From NCBI GenBank assembly GCA_027062125.1, contig JAMOTW010000033.1, positions 1 to 52,212 on the forward strand: DNA of 52,212 nucleotides, in the 5' to 3' direction. Made by a program: the position numbers and the translations under genes. Below the pieces are notes generated by a model that worked only from the letters and a program-made list of their open reading frames with translations, was not told where the DNA came from and searched no databases. Origin of the DNA: Thermococcus sp. (GTDB taxonomy: Archaea; Methanobacteriota_B; Thermococci; Thermococcales; Thermococcaceae). Below are positions 25,628 through 34,410 of this stretch, piece after piece (the first letter of the stretch is position 1; each line of letters starts with the position of its first letter).

Positions 25628-25645
25628 AATGGGAAGTAAAAGAAG
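25628..25645 (-). terminator. T-rich terminator after the histone gene
   Basis: The minus strand reads GGCTTCTTTTACTTCCC just after the histone stop codon, a pyrimidine-rich run typical of archaeal termination. It separates the histone from the radical SAM gene. Confidence 0.4.
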
Positions 25646-25657
25646 CCAGGAAGGCCT

Positions 25658-25861
25658 TCAGGCCTTGATGGCAAGCTTGATGTCCTCGGCCTTGACGGTC
25701 TTCCTGCCGGCGTGCCTGGCGAAGGCGGCGGCCTTCTTGGCGACCTCTATGGCGTACTCCTCGAGGTACTCGGCGAGGACCTTGGCGGCCTCCTCGCTGA
25801 CCCTCTCAGCGCCGGCCTTCCTTATAAGCCTGTCAATCGGGGCAATCGGAAGCTCGGCCAT
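25658..25861 (-). CDS. Archaeal histone
   Basis: 67 residues, the minimal histone fold: helix 1 ([12 protein letters not shown]), loop 1 ([11 protein letters not shown]), the long central helix ([20 protein letters not shown]) and loop 2 plus helix 3 ([16 protein letters not shown]). The RKTV segment contacts DNA in this family. It dimerises and wraps DNA into extendable hypernucleosomes. The gene has a strong TATA (GTTTATATATC, 25910-25920) and SD (GGAGGTG), fitting high expression. Thermococcales usually carry two paralogues; only one is in this window. Confidence 0.97.
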   Translation of the reverse strand: MAELPIAPIDRLIRKAGAERVSEEAAKVLAEYLEEYAIEVAKKAAAFARHAGRKTVKAEDIKLAIKA

Positions 25862-25909
25862 TCACAACACCTCCTTAAAGGGCTTTTCGGTTTTCTTTTA
25901 GGAATTGGA

Positions 25910-25923
25910 GATATATAAACCTT
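25910..25923 (-). promoter_or_regulatory. Strong TATA promoter of the histone gene
   Basis: The minus strand reads AAGGTTTATATATC, a near-ideal BRE/TATA. The predicted start is near 25890, leaving a ~28-nt leader ending in the SD AAGGAGGTG. Confidence 0.7.
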
Positions 25924-26166
25924 TCGGTAAACGGGGCCTTTTCCGAGGGTCTACGGGCCGATGCACCCTTAGATACATCCAGCTCGGGGATATGGCTATG
26001 TCCAAGTACCCACTTTCCTCCTGAATTTGTGGGCGGGCTATAGGGGGCCATCGGGGGGCTTATCCAGGTGGCACCTTTTAGGGGCTTTTGTGCACCTTGA
26101 AAAAAAGCGTGGCTGAAAGATGGTGTTGGTTAAGGGCCTTGGCTCAAGTTCGGGGATGAAACGCCG
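25924..26166. other. Intergenic region with no recognised gene
   Basis: Between the histone promoter and the dcd terminator there are about 240 bp that are GC-rich and contain short inverted segments (for example AGGTGGCACCT near 26070). I see no open frame of useful length, no complete box C/D or H/ACA pattern and no TATA box aimed at this stretch. An unrecognised small RNA is possible but unsupported. Confidence 0.4.
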
Positions 26167-26185
26167 GGGATAAGAAAAAGATGGT
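26167..26185 (-). terminator. T-rich terminator after dcd
   Basis: On the minus strand CATCTTTTTCTTATCCCC follows the dcd stop by about 15 nt, a U-rich run consistent with archaeal termination. Confidence 0.45.
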
Positions 26186-26198
26186 CTCATGGAGGAGA

Positions 26199-26663
26199 TC
26201 ACTTCTTCCTCTTCGAGAGGACCAGGTGCTGGCTTCCCTGGTAGTTGCCCCGGTAGGGGTTCTTGGCTGGGCCCTCAAGGCGTATAAACCCTATCTGGAC
26301 GAATCTCTCCCCGTACTTGAGCTCAACGGGCTCCTTCGAGGTGTTGAAGAGCGCCAGGGTTAGGTTGCCGTCCCAGCCCGGGTCGACCCAGGCGAAGGAT
26401 CCTAAAAGACCCTCCCTCGCGAGGCTGCTCCTGAGCTTCATGTCTCCCATCACATCGTCCGGGAGCTTCACACGCTCGAGGGTGAGGACGAGGGCGTGTG
26501 TCTTGGGGGGGATTACGATTCTGCCCTCTTTCTCGACGTCGATGAGCTCGCCGTTTATGTACGCCTCCCTCCCAACGCGCAGGTCGTAGCCTGCTGGCTG
26601 GAGGGACTTTTCGTTGAAGGGCTCGATGAGAATCTCCTTCCTGATTTTCCAGTCCGGGAGCAT
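26199..26663 (-). CDS. dcd: dCTP deaminase
   Basis: 154 residues. The family start MLPDWKIRKEIL is followed by SLQPAGYDLRVG, the nucleotide-binding LRSSLAREGLLGSFAWVDPG (catalytic Glu-type region of the dUTPase/DCD fold) and WDGNLTLALFN. It deaminates dCTP to dUTP, or in some archaea carries out both deamination and dUTP hydrolysis; which applies here cannot be read out. Two adjacent ATGs (26666 and 26663) follow GGTGGTTGG; the second has better SD spacing. The open frame continues upstream through the tRNA-Arg gene, which rules out the longer start. It is divergent from tRNA-Arg with a 50-bp shared promoter region. Confidence 0.93.
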   Translation of the reverse strand: MLPDWKIRKEILIEPFNEKSLQPAGYDLRVGREAYINGELIDVEKEGRIVIPPKTHALVLTLERVKLPDDVMGDMKLRSSLAREGLLGSFAWVDPGWDGNLTLALFNTSKEPVELKYGERFVQIGFIRLEGPAKNPYRGNYQGSQHLVLSKRKK

Positions 26664-26680
26664 CATTCCAACCACCGCAA

Positions 26681-26706
26681 GCTTTATTTTACCGCTCCTT
26701 AAAACA
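26681..26706 (+). promoter_or_regulatory. Shared divergent promoter region of tRNA-Arg and dcd
   Basis: CTTTATTTTACC (centre near 26688) is ~26 nt before the mature tRNA-Arg 5' end, so the tRNA would have almost no leader. Reading the minus strand, GTTTTAAGG (centre near 26700) fits the dcd promoter. The two TATA boxes interlock within 25 bp. Confidence 0.5.
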
Positions 26707-26713
26707 CTTCCGA

Positions 26714-26789
<76 letters not shown>

Positions 26790-26790
26790 G

Positions 26791-27143
26791 TTACAAACTT
26801 CGCCTGCGCGAAGTTTGATCAAGGTTCGTAGCTCTTTCTTGAAATGCGAGTTTTGATGGGTTTTCTAATTAAATAAAATCAAGTGTTTTGAGTGAGAACT
26901 TCTCTATAGGCTCATTGTAAAGGGGGTTTGACCCTAAAAAGACGCCCGAAGGGCGTCAGAGGAAAGTAAACCCCTCGATAAGCTTGGCATTTTGTTCGTT
27001 GTTCTCCATTAAAAACAGATTCTCAAGAGAAAGAAAACCAAACTTTTCCAAACGCGACAACGCAGAGAGCTACAAACTTTTGGTCAAGCTTTCTTAAAGC
27101 TTGTTCCGTACTCTCAAACCCCCATGGTGGGACTACGCCCCAC
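26791..27143 (+). repeat. Composite hairpin repeat, unit A1 (3' of tRNA-Arg)
   Basis: About 350 nt of non-coding DNA with ordered modules. Hairpin 1 (26794-26817) has arms CAAACTTCGC/GCGAAGTTTG and loop CTGC, then GATCAAGG. An internal stem GACGCCC-GAA-GGGCGTC (26941-26957) is enclosed by GGGGGTTT and AAACCCCTC. Hairpin 2 (27085-27103) is CAAGCTTT-CTT-AAAGCTTG. The string GTACTCTCAAACCCCC (27108-27123) is followed by GTGGG...CCCAC. The same modules in the same order and at nearly the same spacing occur after tRNA-Thr at 44778-45133. No ORF is credible here. Confidence 0.8.
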
Positions 27144-27545
27144 AACCCCGTTTTTCTCTAAAACTCCGGGGGGCTAACGCCCCCACACCCCCAAATAGCC
27201 CTTTCTGACGAAAGCGCCGTTCTCACTATCGTTCGAACGTCCTTAACGGATGGCAGAATAATTCCGGACTGTTCATGAGGCTGGTTTTATATTTCGTGCA
27301 TCTTAACAGAGTAATTTTTGCTGCTGGTTTGCTTTACGACTACGATTGGACGGGTGTTCACTCTCAAGAAAGGCGTCCGTTGGACGCCGGGAGTAAGGTT
27401 GAACCCTCTCAAAAAGTCCGGTTTAATCTCAAACTCTTTTTTATGGGAGAATTTTATAGTGCACCTCTCACTCGCCGCCAGTTCGAGAAGGAAGATAACC
27501 TCTTTTGGTGAAGCTTTTCTTAAAAGCTTCAGCGCTGGCGGAAAT
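27144..27545 (+). repeat. Composite hairpin repeat, unit A2 (diverged)
   Basis: Starts with a GC block, GGGGGGCTAACGCCCCC followed by ACACCCCC (27168-27192), identical over 25 nt to 45406-45430. An internal hairpin GGCGTCC-GTT-GGACGCC (27372-27388) is bounded downstream by GGTTGAACCC. Hairpin 2 (27510-27530) is GAAGCTTTT-CTT-AAAAGCTTC and follows TTTTGGT, the same prefix as in A1. The first hairpin is not recognisable. This unit runs up to the promoter region of the GH99-like gene. Confidence 0.65.
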
Positions 27546-27626
27546 AGAGTGCTTTTTCTAAAAGTCAACCTTCAATAATCACAAGATTTTTAGTTGGTTA
27601 AGCTCATAATTCTCCTTGGTGTTTGT

Positions 27627-30600
27627 ATGAACACCATCAAACTCCTTGTCATACTCCTCATCCTGGTCATGACATCCGCATGCTTGAACCAACCCACAAG
27701 AACAAGCACATCACGCTCATTCTCCAACCCACCCCTAACCACTACACCCAGAGAGTATGATGACGTTAATCCCCCAGAGATCGTGGGGTTTAATTGGACG
27801 CCAACGAGGGTTGTGTGGGATAAAATTTATGATATTAAAGTCAGTTTTAAAGTGATTGATGATGAGAGCAGGATTAAGCGCGTGATTTTAAAATTCGTTC
27901 CCGTAGAGTACAAGTACTTCATCACAAAATACGGGATGAAGCCTGAGGACTACTCTAAAGTCTTTCCCCAGGATAAAGAGAGAGTTTATGAGTTAAAACC
28001 CGTTGATGGAGTCTTTGATGAAAGGGAGGAAGAATTCAGCGTTAACATTACGAACATTACCGGCGGGAGAGAGTACAAGATAATCATAACCGCAGAGGAC
28101 GACGCTGAAAACACTAGAACATTTGAGTACAAGACGCCCTATATTAGACAATACGAGAACTTCGGGAGGCAATTATATGAGAAAGGAATAATCGTTGGGA
28201 CGCCGTATTACGTATGGTACAGAACCGATTTAAGTAATTGGCACGACTATGGACATAAATACACACCTCTGATGGGAACATATAAGTCAAACGACCCTAT
28301 TGTAATTTCAAAACATATTGACTGGGCTACTGGGTATGGAATTAATCTTTTTTTAGTTTCTTGGAGTGGTTATGAGGAGGGTGATTTGAAATTTTTCGAT
28401 GAGAATCTTCAGTTAATGTTCAATATCAGTATCTCACAAGATATTTACATTGCAATTCTGTATGAATCAGTTGGTAGGTTAATTAGCAGACCCCCGCCGG
28501 TTTACATATCTTTAGACGATGAACGTAATGTCGAGATTTTAACTAGCGATTTAAGATATCTTGCCAAGATGTATTTTTCTAAACAAAACTATTTGCGAAT
28601 AGAAGGTAAACCCATTGTCTATCTTTATGAGTCTAAAGGATATACCGGAAACCTTGAAAATGTAATTAGAAGGGTAAGAGAGACTATCATCAATGAATGT
28701 GGAATGGATATCTTCTTGATTTCTGATCATGCCCATCCTTTAGCAGATACGGATGACCCTGTATGGATTGATAGATTAAAACAATTTGATGGTGTAACTG
28801 TCTGGTTGGGTGGGTATTTACCCGATGGAAAATATGTTGGAGGTAGCTATACTAAACAGTTAAAAATCAATTATTCTAAATGGTACAACCTAACGAGAAA
28901 ACTTGGAATTCTCTTGATACCGTTTGGAACGCCAGAATTTGACAATCGGCTATCATGGGGATCCCCAAATTCAATACCTATACTTCGCGATAAAAATAGT
29001 TCAAAGCAAAATTTACAGACGCTTTTGGAATATTCGAGTGAATTGCCAGATAGGCACAAAATGATCTTTTGGGGTACATTTAATGACTTCTTTGAAAGTA
29101 CAACCTTAGAGCCCGCACAACAATACGAATTTTCTTCATTGGATGGACTTAGGGAAGTTCTTGAGGAGTATTTGGAGAATCTTACTTCGCCTAAACCTCA
29201 AGTTCTGGGTTTTAACTGGACGCCTACCAAGATTGTTTGGGATAAGGTTTATGATTTGAAGGTTAGTTTCAAACTCTCTTACCCGCCTGATGAGATTTCC
29301 AGCGTGAAGTTGATCTTCAAACCGGAGAATTACTCGTACTTTATAACCGAATACGGGATGAGACGAGAGGATTATTACAAAGTCTTCCCAAATGATTCGA
29401 GGGTTTACGAGTTAAAGCCGGTTGATGGAACATTCGACGAGAATGAAGAGGAGTTCAAAGTCGAAGTGAAGAACATCACCGGGGGCGCCGAGTACTGGAT
29501 AATCATTCAAGTTCAAACAAAAAACGGGAGGACAGTAGAGTACAAGAGGAAAACACCATACATCAGACAGTACGAAAACTTTGGCAGGCAATTATACGAG
29601 AAGGGGATAATCGTCGGAGCAAGTTACATGACATGGTTTGTTAAAGATAACTGGGGATGGCCAAATGATTATGACTTCAAGGGGGCTCCATTGATTGGCG
29701 GTTACGACATAAATGATAAGCTGGTTCTGTTCAAGCAAATGGACTGGAGTACGGGTTTTGGCATAAACGTATGGTTTTTAGATTGGTCCAGAAAGAGTGA
29801 TAATTTTCACACAGACTCCAACATCCGAAAAATATTTCAAATTTCCCATGAGTTTAGTGGTTCGCCAAAGCTCGCCATATTGTGGGATCCAACTTTTGAA
29901 AATATGAAAAAGACAAAGTGTGGCATATGGACTTGTTATGATGTAAACGATAACTCCACGAGAGAATATATTATAGTCACCTTTATGTATCTAGGCCATA
30001 CATTTATGGGGGATAGCAACTACTTCAGATTAAACGGCGATCCTGTCATTCACATCTACTCTTCAGCTTCTCTTCGCGGGGATATTGAGAGTCTATTCCG
30101 GGAAATTAAACGCAAAATGACATCTAAATACGGTTTCAAGCCATCTATTATAGGCCACGAGATAGCATGGATATTTCAATACCCTCCAGATTGGTTCTCA
30201 GTTACTGGAAATGACGCTAAGAGACTTCATGCTTTTGATGGATTCAGTGATTGGGCTGGATCATGCGGAGATAGGAGCCATGAAGAGTACATCAAGAACT
30301 ATGAAGAGAATGTGAAAAAATTGTATTCTGAATGGAGTAGTTTTCTAGAAAAAGAGGATGTACTTTTTGTCCCTAGCGTCGTTCCAGGATTCGATGAAAT
30401 ATGGATCTATGCAACTACTGACTGGCCACCTATCCCAAGATCACCAGAACTGTTTGAAGAAAGACTGAGAATATCCTTGAATAGCATAAGAAATCAAAAG
30501 TTTAAAATGATTAGAATTGACACTTGGAATGAGTGGGGTGAATGGACTCAAATAGAACCTACCCATGAGGAAGGTTTCGCTTACCTTAAGGTTCTCAAGC

Positions 30601-30641
30601 AAGGTCTAAAGGAGTACATGGAAAAACAAGAAAAAGACTGA
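27627..30641 (+). CDS. Tandem-duplicated GH99/WbsX-like glycoside hydrolase lipoprotein
   Basis: 1004 residues from an ATG at 27627 (GGTG SD upstream; the longer TTG frame has none). A signal peptide (about residues 3-20) ends at a lipobox-like MTSAC, followed by a Ser/Thr/Pro-rich linker, so the protein is membrane-tethered outside the cell. The rest is an internal duplication: an Ig-like segment (GFNWTPTRVVWDKIYDIKVS, repeated as GFNWTPTKIVWDKVYDLKVS at about residue 525) followed by a GH99-like barrel (GINLFLVSWSGYE and GINVWFLDWSRKS). The second barrel ends in TWNEWGEWTQIEP (about residues 966-978), resembling the GH99 catalytic segment; the first has TFNDFFESTTLEP, losing the first Glu. 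An endo-mannan or glycan-degrading activity is plausible. Base composition is much more AT-rich than the neighbours, suggesting transfer. Confidence 0.8.
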   Translation: MNTIKLLVILLILVMTSACLNQPTRTSTSRSFSNPPLTTTPREYDDVNPPEIVGFNWTPTRVVWDKIYDIKVSFKVIDDESRIKRVILKFVPVEYKYFITKYGMKPEDYSKVFPQDKERVYELKPVDGVFDEREEEFSVNITNITGGREYKIIITAEDDAENTRTFEYKTPYIRQYENFGRQLYEKGIIVGTPYYVWYRTDLSNWHDYGHKYTPLMGTYKSNDPIVISKHIDWATGYGINLFLVSWSGYEEGDLKFFDENLQLMFNISISQDIYIAILYESVGRLISRPPPVYISLDDERNVEILTSDLRYLAKMYFSKQNYLRIEGKPIVYLYESKGYTGNLENVIRRVRETIINECGMDIFLISDHAHPLADTDDPVWIDRLKQFDGVTVWLGGYLPDGKYVGGSYTKQLKINYSKWYNLTRKLGILLIPFGTPEFDNRLSWGSPNSIPILRDKNSSKQNLQTLLEYSSELPDRHKMIFWGTFNDFFESTTLEPAQQYEFSSLDGLREVLEEYLENLTSPKPQVLGFNWTPTKIVWDKVYDLKVSFKLSYPPDEISSVKLIFKPENYSYFITEYGMRREDYYKVFPNDSRVYELKPVDGTFDENEEEFKVEVKNITGGAEYWIIIQVQTKNGRTVEYKRKTPYIRQYENFGRQLYEKGIIVGASYMTWFVKDNWGWPNDYDFKGAPLIGGYDINDKLVLFKQMDWSTGFGINVWFLDWSRKSDNFHTDSNIRKIFQISHEFSGSPKLAILWDPTFENMKKTKCGIWTCYDVNDNSTREYIIVTFMYLGHTFMGDSNYFRLNGDPVIHIYSSASLRGDIESLFREIKRKMTSKYGFKPSIIGHEIAWIFQYPPDWFSVTGNDAKRLHAFDGFSDWAGSCGDRSHEEYIKNYEENVKKLYSEWSSFLEKEDVLFVPSVVPGFDEIWIYATTDWPPIPRSPELFEERLRISLNSIRNQKFKMIRIDTWNEWGEWTQIEPTHEEGFAYLKVLKQGLKEYMEKQEKD

Positions 30642-30648
30642 CGCCCCT

Positions 30649-30936
30649 TTATTCCTGGGTAAGAGTCCTCACGAGTTCATCAAGGGCCTTGTAAACGTCG
30701 CTTGTGCCATAGAGCTTCTCCATAGTTTTCATGATCCGATAGCGGGCATCGACGTTGTATGGACTGATCTCCTTCTGAACCCCTTCAGAACCCACCAGGA
30801 CTTCGCTCACGAGACCGAGCCACTCACTGTACACGGACATAAGCTCCTCGAGGAGCATTATCTTCGAGGCCAACCCCATCTCCTTAAGCGCCTCTCCAAT
30901 GGGCTTATCCCCCGTCCTCTCAAGGACAATTGGCAT
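30649..30936 (-). CDS. Hypothetical protein downstream of rpl12
   Basis: 95 residues starting MPIVLERTGDKPIGEALKEM. No family is recognised. It looks soluble and helical, with a probable coiled segment (IMLLEELMSVYSEWLGLVSE). The ATG at 30936 follows GGTGGTTTTC; the frame extends far upstream but only through the rpl12 3' end on the same strand in another frame, with implausible Arg/Pro-rich translation, so the longer start is rejected. It lies 94 bp downstream of rpl12 and could be read through from the ribosomal operon. It converges with the GH99-like gene, with 7 bp between stops. Confidence 0.6.
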   Translation of the reverse strand: MPIVLERTGDKPIGEALKEMGLASKIMLLEELMSVYSEWLGLVSEVLVGSEGVQKEISPYNVDARYRIMKTMEKLYGTSDVYKALDELVRTLTQE

Positions 30937-31030
30937 GAAAACCACCAGAGAATCTACGAAACCATCGTATTTAAGGGCCTCGAAGAAGTTCGAAATGAAA
31001 ACCGAAGTAAAAGAGAAGGGAGGAAGGAGT

Positions 31031-31351
31031 TCAACCGAAGAGGGCGCCGAGTCCAGCGAGGGCCTCCTCCTCGCTGGCCTCCTCTTCCTCTTCCTCCTCT
31101 TCCTCAGCGGCGGCCTCAGCGGCGCCACCCTCAGCGGCCGGAGCGGCGGCAACGGCAACCGGGGCGGCAACCGGCATGGCGGCCTTCTCGATGACCTCGT
31201 CGATGTTAACGCCCTCAAGGGCGGCAACGAGGGCCTTTATCCTGGCCTCGTCCGGGCTAACACCAGCGGCCTCAAGCACAGCCTTGAGGTTCTCCTCGGT
31301 TATCTCCTTACCAGCGGCGTGGAGCAGCAGAGCGGCATACACGTACTCCAT
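31031..31351 (-). CDS. rpl12: Ribosomal protein P1/L12
   Basis: 106 residues starting [17 protein letters not shown], with an N-terminal helical dimerisation domain, an Ala-rich hinge ([15 protein letters not shown]) and an acidic tail of nine Glu ending [15 protein letters not shown]. Dimers of this protein bind the C-terminal spine of P0 to form the ribosomal stalk, which recruits translation factors. The start ATG follows GGAGGTG at 7 nt. The tail is almost the same as the end of P0, encoded immediately upstream. Confidence 0.96.
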   Translation of the reverse strand: MEYVYAALLLHAAGKEITEENLKAVLEAAGVSPDEARIKALVAALEGVNIDEVIEKAAMPVAAPVAVAAAPAAEGGAAEAAAEEEEEEEEEASEEEALAGLGALFG

Positions 31352-31428
31352 TTTTCGCACCTCCAATCATCTTCATTTTTCATTCATTTCACACGGATTT
31401 GTTCAGGGATACGAGGGAAATGGAAAGT

Positions 31429-32451
31429 TCAGCCGAAGAGCGCGCCCAGTCCTGCGAGCGCGTCCTCCTCGGATGCCTCCTCCTCTTCCTCTTCTTCCTC
31501 AGCCTCCTCAACCTTCTCTTCAGCCGGCTGAGGGGCGACTGCAACTGCCATTTGTGCCTGTTGGTTTAAAAGCTCTTTGGTCTTCTCGTCAAGCAGGTCC
31601 TCAGGCAACTCCTGGGCTATGAGCAGGACTGCGCGAAGGGCCCTGCCAAAGATGTCCTCGACGGTCTCCGGGGTGACGTAGCCAGCCTCGACAGCGACGT
31701 TCTTCGCGCCGAGGAAGGCCTTCTGGATGATGGCCTCGATGGTCTGGCTGGTTGGGTAGGCGGTGTTGACCGACAGGTTGAACGCGTGCATGTAGGCCTG
31801 CTGGAGCATGTTGATGTACTCGTTCTCGTCGATGGCAAGGACGTCCGGGGTGTAAACTATGCCGTCCTCGTAGGCCGCGAGGAGGTTGAGACCGACCTCG
31901 AGCGGCTCGATGCCGAGGGCGTTGAGTATCCTGGCGAGCTGGTCGGTTATGACCTCGCCGGCCTTGAGGACGGTGTAGTCTTTCTGTATGCTGACCTTGC
32001 CCTTCTCGATCCTCGCCGGGATTCCAAGGGCCTGCATCTCACCGACGAGCGGACCCGGAGCGAGTGGGGTCGGTCCGGCCGGGATGACGACGTCGTGCGG
32101 GACGACGGCGCCTGGCTTAGCTGGAGCCGGGGTCTTGCTCTCCTCAAGGAGCTTGTAAAGCTTGAACGGGTTCATCTCGGTGGCGAGGATTCCGGCTCCG
32201 CCCTGGATGTGGTCGATGAGCTTCTCGAGCTCCGGGTTGTTGAGCTCCTGAGCGGCCCTCTTTATGGCGAGCTCGATGAGGGTGTTCCTGCTCACGCGGA
32301 GGAGTGCCTTACCGCGGAGCTTCTCACGCATCTTGCTGAGCGGGTAGGCTGGGACGCCGGCCACATCGACGAGCGCTATCACTGGGTAGCTCTTGATGAT
32401 CTTGGTGAGCTCTTCAACTTCCTTCTTCTTCCACTCGGCTACGTGGGCCAT
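31429..32451 (-). CDS. rplP0: Ribosomal protein P0 (uL10)
   Basis: 340 residues beginning [19 protein letters not shown]. The N-terminal domain binds 23S rRNA with L11; the C-terminal helical spine (about residues 210-300) carries L12-binding segments; the tail is Glu-rich and ends [15 protein letters not shown], shared with L12, where factors bind. The ATG at 32451 follows GAGGTGAGGGAG; the GTG at 32460 overlaps the L1 stop codon and is less likely. It is co-transcribed with rpl1 and rpl12. Confidence 0.96.
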   Translation of the reverse strand: MAHVAEWKKKEVEELTKIIKSYPVIALVDVAGVPAYPLSKMREKLRGKALLRVSRNTLIELAIKRAAQELNNPELEKLIDHIQGGAGILATEMNPFKLYKLLEESKTPAPAKPGAVVPHDVVIPAGPTPLAPGPLVGEMQALGIPARIEKGKVSIQKDYTVLKAGEVITDQLARILNALGIEPLEVGLNLLAAYEDGIVYTPDVLAIDENEYINMLQQAYMHAFNLSVNTAYPTSQTIEAIIQKAFLGAKNVAVEAGYVTPETVEDIFGRALRAVLLIAQELPEDLLDEKTKELLNQQAQMAVAVAPQPAEEKVEEAEEEEEEEEASEEDALAGLGALFG

Positions 32452-32456
32452 CTCCC

Positions 32457-33107
32457 TCACCTCTCCACCTTAACGGCCGGTCCCATGGTGGTCTTGACGT
32501 ACACTGACTTCACTTGGTTCTCGCCGCGCTCAAGCTTGTTGAGTATCGCGTTGAGAACCGCCTCGGCGTTCTCGGCGAGCTTCTCGTCCTCCATGTTCTC
32601 GGTGCCTATCGGAGCGTGGACAACCGGGTTGTTCTTGAGCTGTATCCTCACTGTCCTCTTGAGCCTGGCGACTATCGGTTCGAGGTTGGTCATGGTCGGT
32701 GGAACGACCTGCGGCATCTTGTTCCTCGGACCGAGGTACCTACCGAGGTACCTACCGATCTTTGGCATCAGCGGAGCCGCGGCAATGAAGAAGTCGTAGT
32801 TCTTCGCGAGCTTCCTGGCTTCCCTTGGGTTCTTTGCGAGCTCCTCAAGCTGCTCTCCACTAATCACATCAAGCCCGAGCTTTTTAGCCGCCTCGGCAAC
32901 GGCACCATCAGCGATGACCGCGATTTTGGGCTCCTTCCCACGACCGTGGGGCAGCACAACCTCAAGCTTGAACCTGTTCTCAGGCTTCTTCAGGTCGATA
33001 TCCTTGAGGTTGACTGCCATCTCGACGGTCTGTGTGAAGTTGCGCGGCTTAGCCCGGGCCTTCGCCTCCTTCACCGCTTCCACGATTTTCTGCCTGTCAA
33101 AGGCCAT
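32457..33107 (-). CDS. rpl1: Ribosomal protein L1 (uL1)
   Basis: 216 residues. Typical archaeal L1 segments include [20 protein letters not shown] near the N-terminus and [16 protein letters not shown], then [17 protein letters not shown] and [20 protein letters not shown]. It binds the 23S L1 stalk for E-site tRNA release. In archaea L1 also represses its own mRNA (established in Methanococcus); the 5' region here was not found to contain a clear copy of that site. The SD GGAGGGCTG precedes the ATG and a strong TATA at 33167-33183 opens the L1-P0-L12 unit. Confidence 0.96.
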   Translation of the reverse strand: MAFDRQKIVEAVKEAKARAKPRNFTQTVEMAVNLKDIDLKKPENRFKLEVVLPHGRGKEPKIAVIADGAVAEAAKKLGLDVISGEQLEELAKNPREARKLAKNYDFFIAAAPLMPKIGRYLGRYLGPRNKMPQVVPPTMTNLEPIVARLKRTVRIQLKNNPVVHAPIGTENMEDEKLAENAEAVLNAILNKLERGENQVKSVYVKTTMGPAVKVER

Positions 33108-33166
33108 TTACAGCCCTCCTTTCGGTTTTGATTTAAGCCCGAAAAAGTCAAAGATGCGTAAAAAGA

Positions 33167-33183
33167 GGGATTTTTAAACTTTT
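33167..33183 (-). promoter_or_regulatory. Strong TATA promoter of the L1-P0-L12 operon
   Basis: The minus strand reads AAAGTTTAAAAATCCC immediately downstream of the rpl11 stop. Start is predicted near 33150, leaving a ~43-nt leader before rpl1. This splits the ribosomal cluster into at least two transcription units. Confidence 0.7.
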
Positions 33184-33186
33184 CCC

Positions 33187-33678
33187 TCACTCCTCGGCGT
33201 TGGCGAAAATCTCGTCGTAAACGCCTTCGTCAATCTCCTTCTGGACTTCCCTGGGGTCCTTGCCCTCAACGGTGACGCCCATGCTGAGGGCGGTGCCTAT
33301 GACCTCCTTGGCCGCGGCCTTAAGGTCCGCTGCGAGCATCTGCTCCTGCTTGGCCTTCGCTATCCTGATGACCTGCTCCATGGTCAGGTTCCCGACCGGG
33401 CTGTGGCCGGGCTCGCTTGAGCCCTTCGGCGCACCTATCTCCTTCTTGATGAGCTGGCTGACCGGCGGGACACCGACCTCGATCTCGAAGGTCTTCTTCT
33501 TGGGGTCGGTAACGATGATCTTGACGGGAACCTGCATTCCCTCGAAGTCCTTGGTGGCCTTGTTGATCTCGTCAACGACCTGCTTGACGTTGAGTCCGAG
33601 AGGACCGATAGCGGGACCGAGCGGCGGTCCGGGTGAAGCCTTTCCTCCCTCAACGAGCACCTCAACAACCTGTGCCAT
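33187..33678 (-). CDS. rpl11: Ribosomal protein L11 (uL11)
   Basis: 163 residues from the ATG at 33678, starting [20 protein letters not shown]. The [20 protein letters not shown] segment is the classic L11 N-terminal motif; the C-terminal rRNA-binding domain has [14 protein letters not shown]. It forms the GTPase-associated centre with P0. The start follows AGAGGTGAG by 4-6 nt; ten extra upstream codons overlap the end of spt5 and are not conserved. It is translated after spt5 in the same operon. Confidence 0.96.
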   Translation of the reverse strand: MAQVVEVLVEGGKASPGPPLGPAIGPLGLNVKQVVDEINKATKDFEGMQVPVKIIVTDPKKKTFEIEVGVPPVSQLIKKEIGAPKGSSEPGHSPVGNLTMEQVIRIAKAKQEQMLAADLKAAAKEVIGTALSMGVTVEGKDPREVQKEIDEGVYDEIFANAEE

Positions 33679-33704
33679 TTTTCTCACCTCTGTCTGTTGA
33701 CCGT

Positions 33705-34163
33705 TCACTCCTTCTGGCGTTTGCTTATAAGTCTAACGTATTCGCCCCTCACCGTGACCGGAATCGGGACGATTGAGCCTATGAGCTCGACGACTATCTC
33801 ATCCTTGGCTTCGTCGACCCTGACGACCTTCGCCTTCTCGCCCTTGAACGGGCCGGCGATGAGCTCGACGATGTCACCGGGCTCGAAGCCGCTCACAGCG
33901 GGCTTCTCCTCGAGGAAGTGCTCGATCTCCTCGAACTTGACCTCCCCGGGGAGGGTGCCCTTGGCGTGGCGTATGCCCTTTATGGCCTCGTCGACGGCGC
34001 TCTTGCTCGGCGCCTCGACGAAGATGTAGCCCTTGACCTTTGAGGGCGCCAGTATGGCATAAACTGGAAGGTTGTACGTCTTAATCTTGCTGTATATTAG
34101 CTTGGCGGTGGTCTCTTCCTGACCCACCGTGACGCGCACTGTGAATATCTTGCCGTCGCTCAT
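33705..34163 (-). CDS. spt5: Transcription elongation factor Spt5 (NusG homologue)
   Basis: 152 residues: an NGN domain ([20 protein letters not shown], with [19 protein letters not shown]) and a C-terminal KOW domain ([20 protein letters not shown]). With Spt4 it clamps RNA polymerase and raises processivity. The SD GGTGATAT precedes the ATG. The order ftsZ-secE-spt5-rpl11 is conserved across many Euryarchaeota. The rpl11 start lies 26 bp after its stop. Confidence 0.96.
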   Translation of the reverse strand: MSDGKIFTVRVTVGQEETTAKLIYSKIKTYNLPVYAILAPSKVKGYIFVEAPSKSAVDEAIKGIRHAKGTLPGEVKFEEIEHFLEEKPAVSGFEPGDIVELIAGPFKGEKAKVVRVDEAKDEIVVELIGSIVPIPVTVRGEYVRLISKRQKE

Positions 34164-34186
34164 CTTATATCACCCGGGTTGCTGGC

Positions 34187-34372
34187 TTATGAGCCGGTGA
34201 TCAGGTAGCCAAACAGGCGGATTATGAGGCCTATAGAGCCGATGAGTATCATTCCGATGCCGGTAATCTTGGCGGCCATCTTAAACTCCTTTGAACCCGG
34301 CTTCTTCGTGACCATTAAAACCCTCCGCGACTCCGCGAAGAAATTTTTAAGCTTTTCCGTGTTGGTTGCCAC
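34187..34372 (-). CDS. secE: Preprotein translocase subunit SecE (Sec61-gamma)
   Basis: 61 residues with a GTG start at 34372, preceded by GAGGTGACGAC. An N-terminal amphipathic stretch (NTEKLKNFFAESRRVLMVT) and one membrane helix (about residues 35-58, ITGIGMILIGSIGLIIRLFG) match archaeal SecE, whose usual length is about 60. It stabilises the SecY channel. The longer frame starting at 34414 overlaps the ftsZ 3' end and is rejected. Confidence 0.92.
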   Translation of the reverse strand: MATNTEKLKNFFAESRRVLMVTKKPGSKEFKMAAKITGIGMILIGSIGLIIRLFGYLITGS

Positions 34373-34410
34373 CGTCGTCACCTCGCTAAATTTTGAAAAT
34401 GAAAGGTTTG

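Noticed and set aside
25924..26166. Possible small RNA between histone and dcd
   Set aside because: CTGA and ATGA-like strings occur but not at box C/D spacing, and no promoter points to the region.
27275..27578. Short open frames on both strands inside repeat unit A2
   Set aside because: They are under 100 codons, run through hairpins, overlap one another and show no SD or conserved motif.
30937..31227. Arg/Pro-rich N-terminal extension of the hypothetical gene at 30649-30936
   Set aside because: It is the rpl12 3' end read in another frame; the internal ATG at 30936 has a proper SD.
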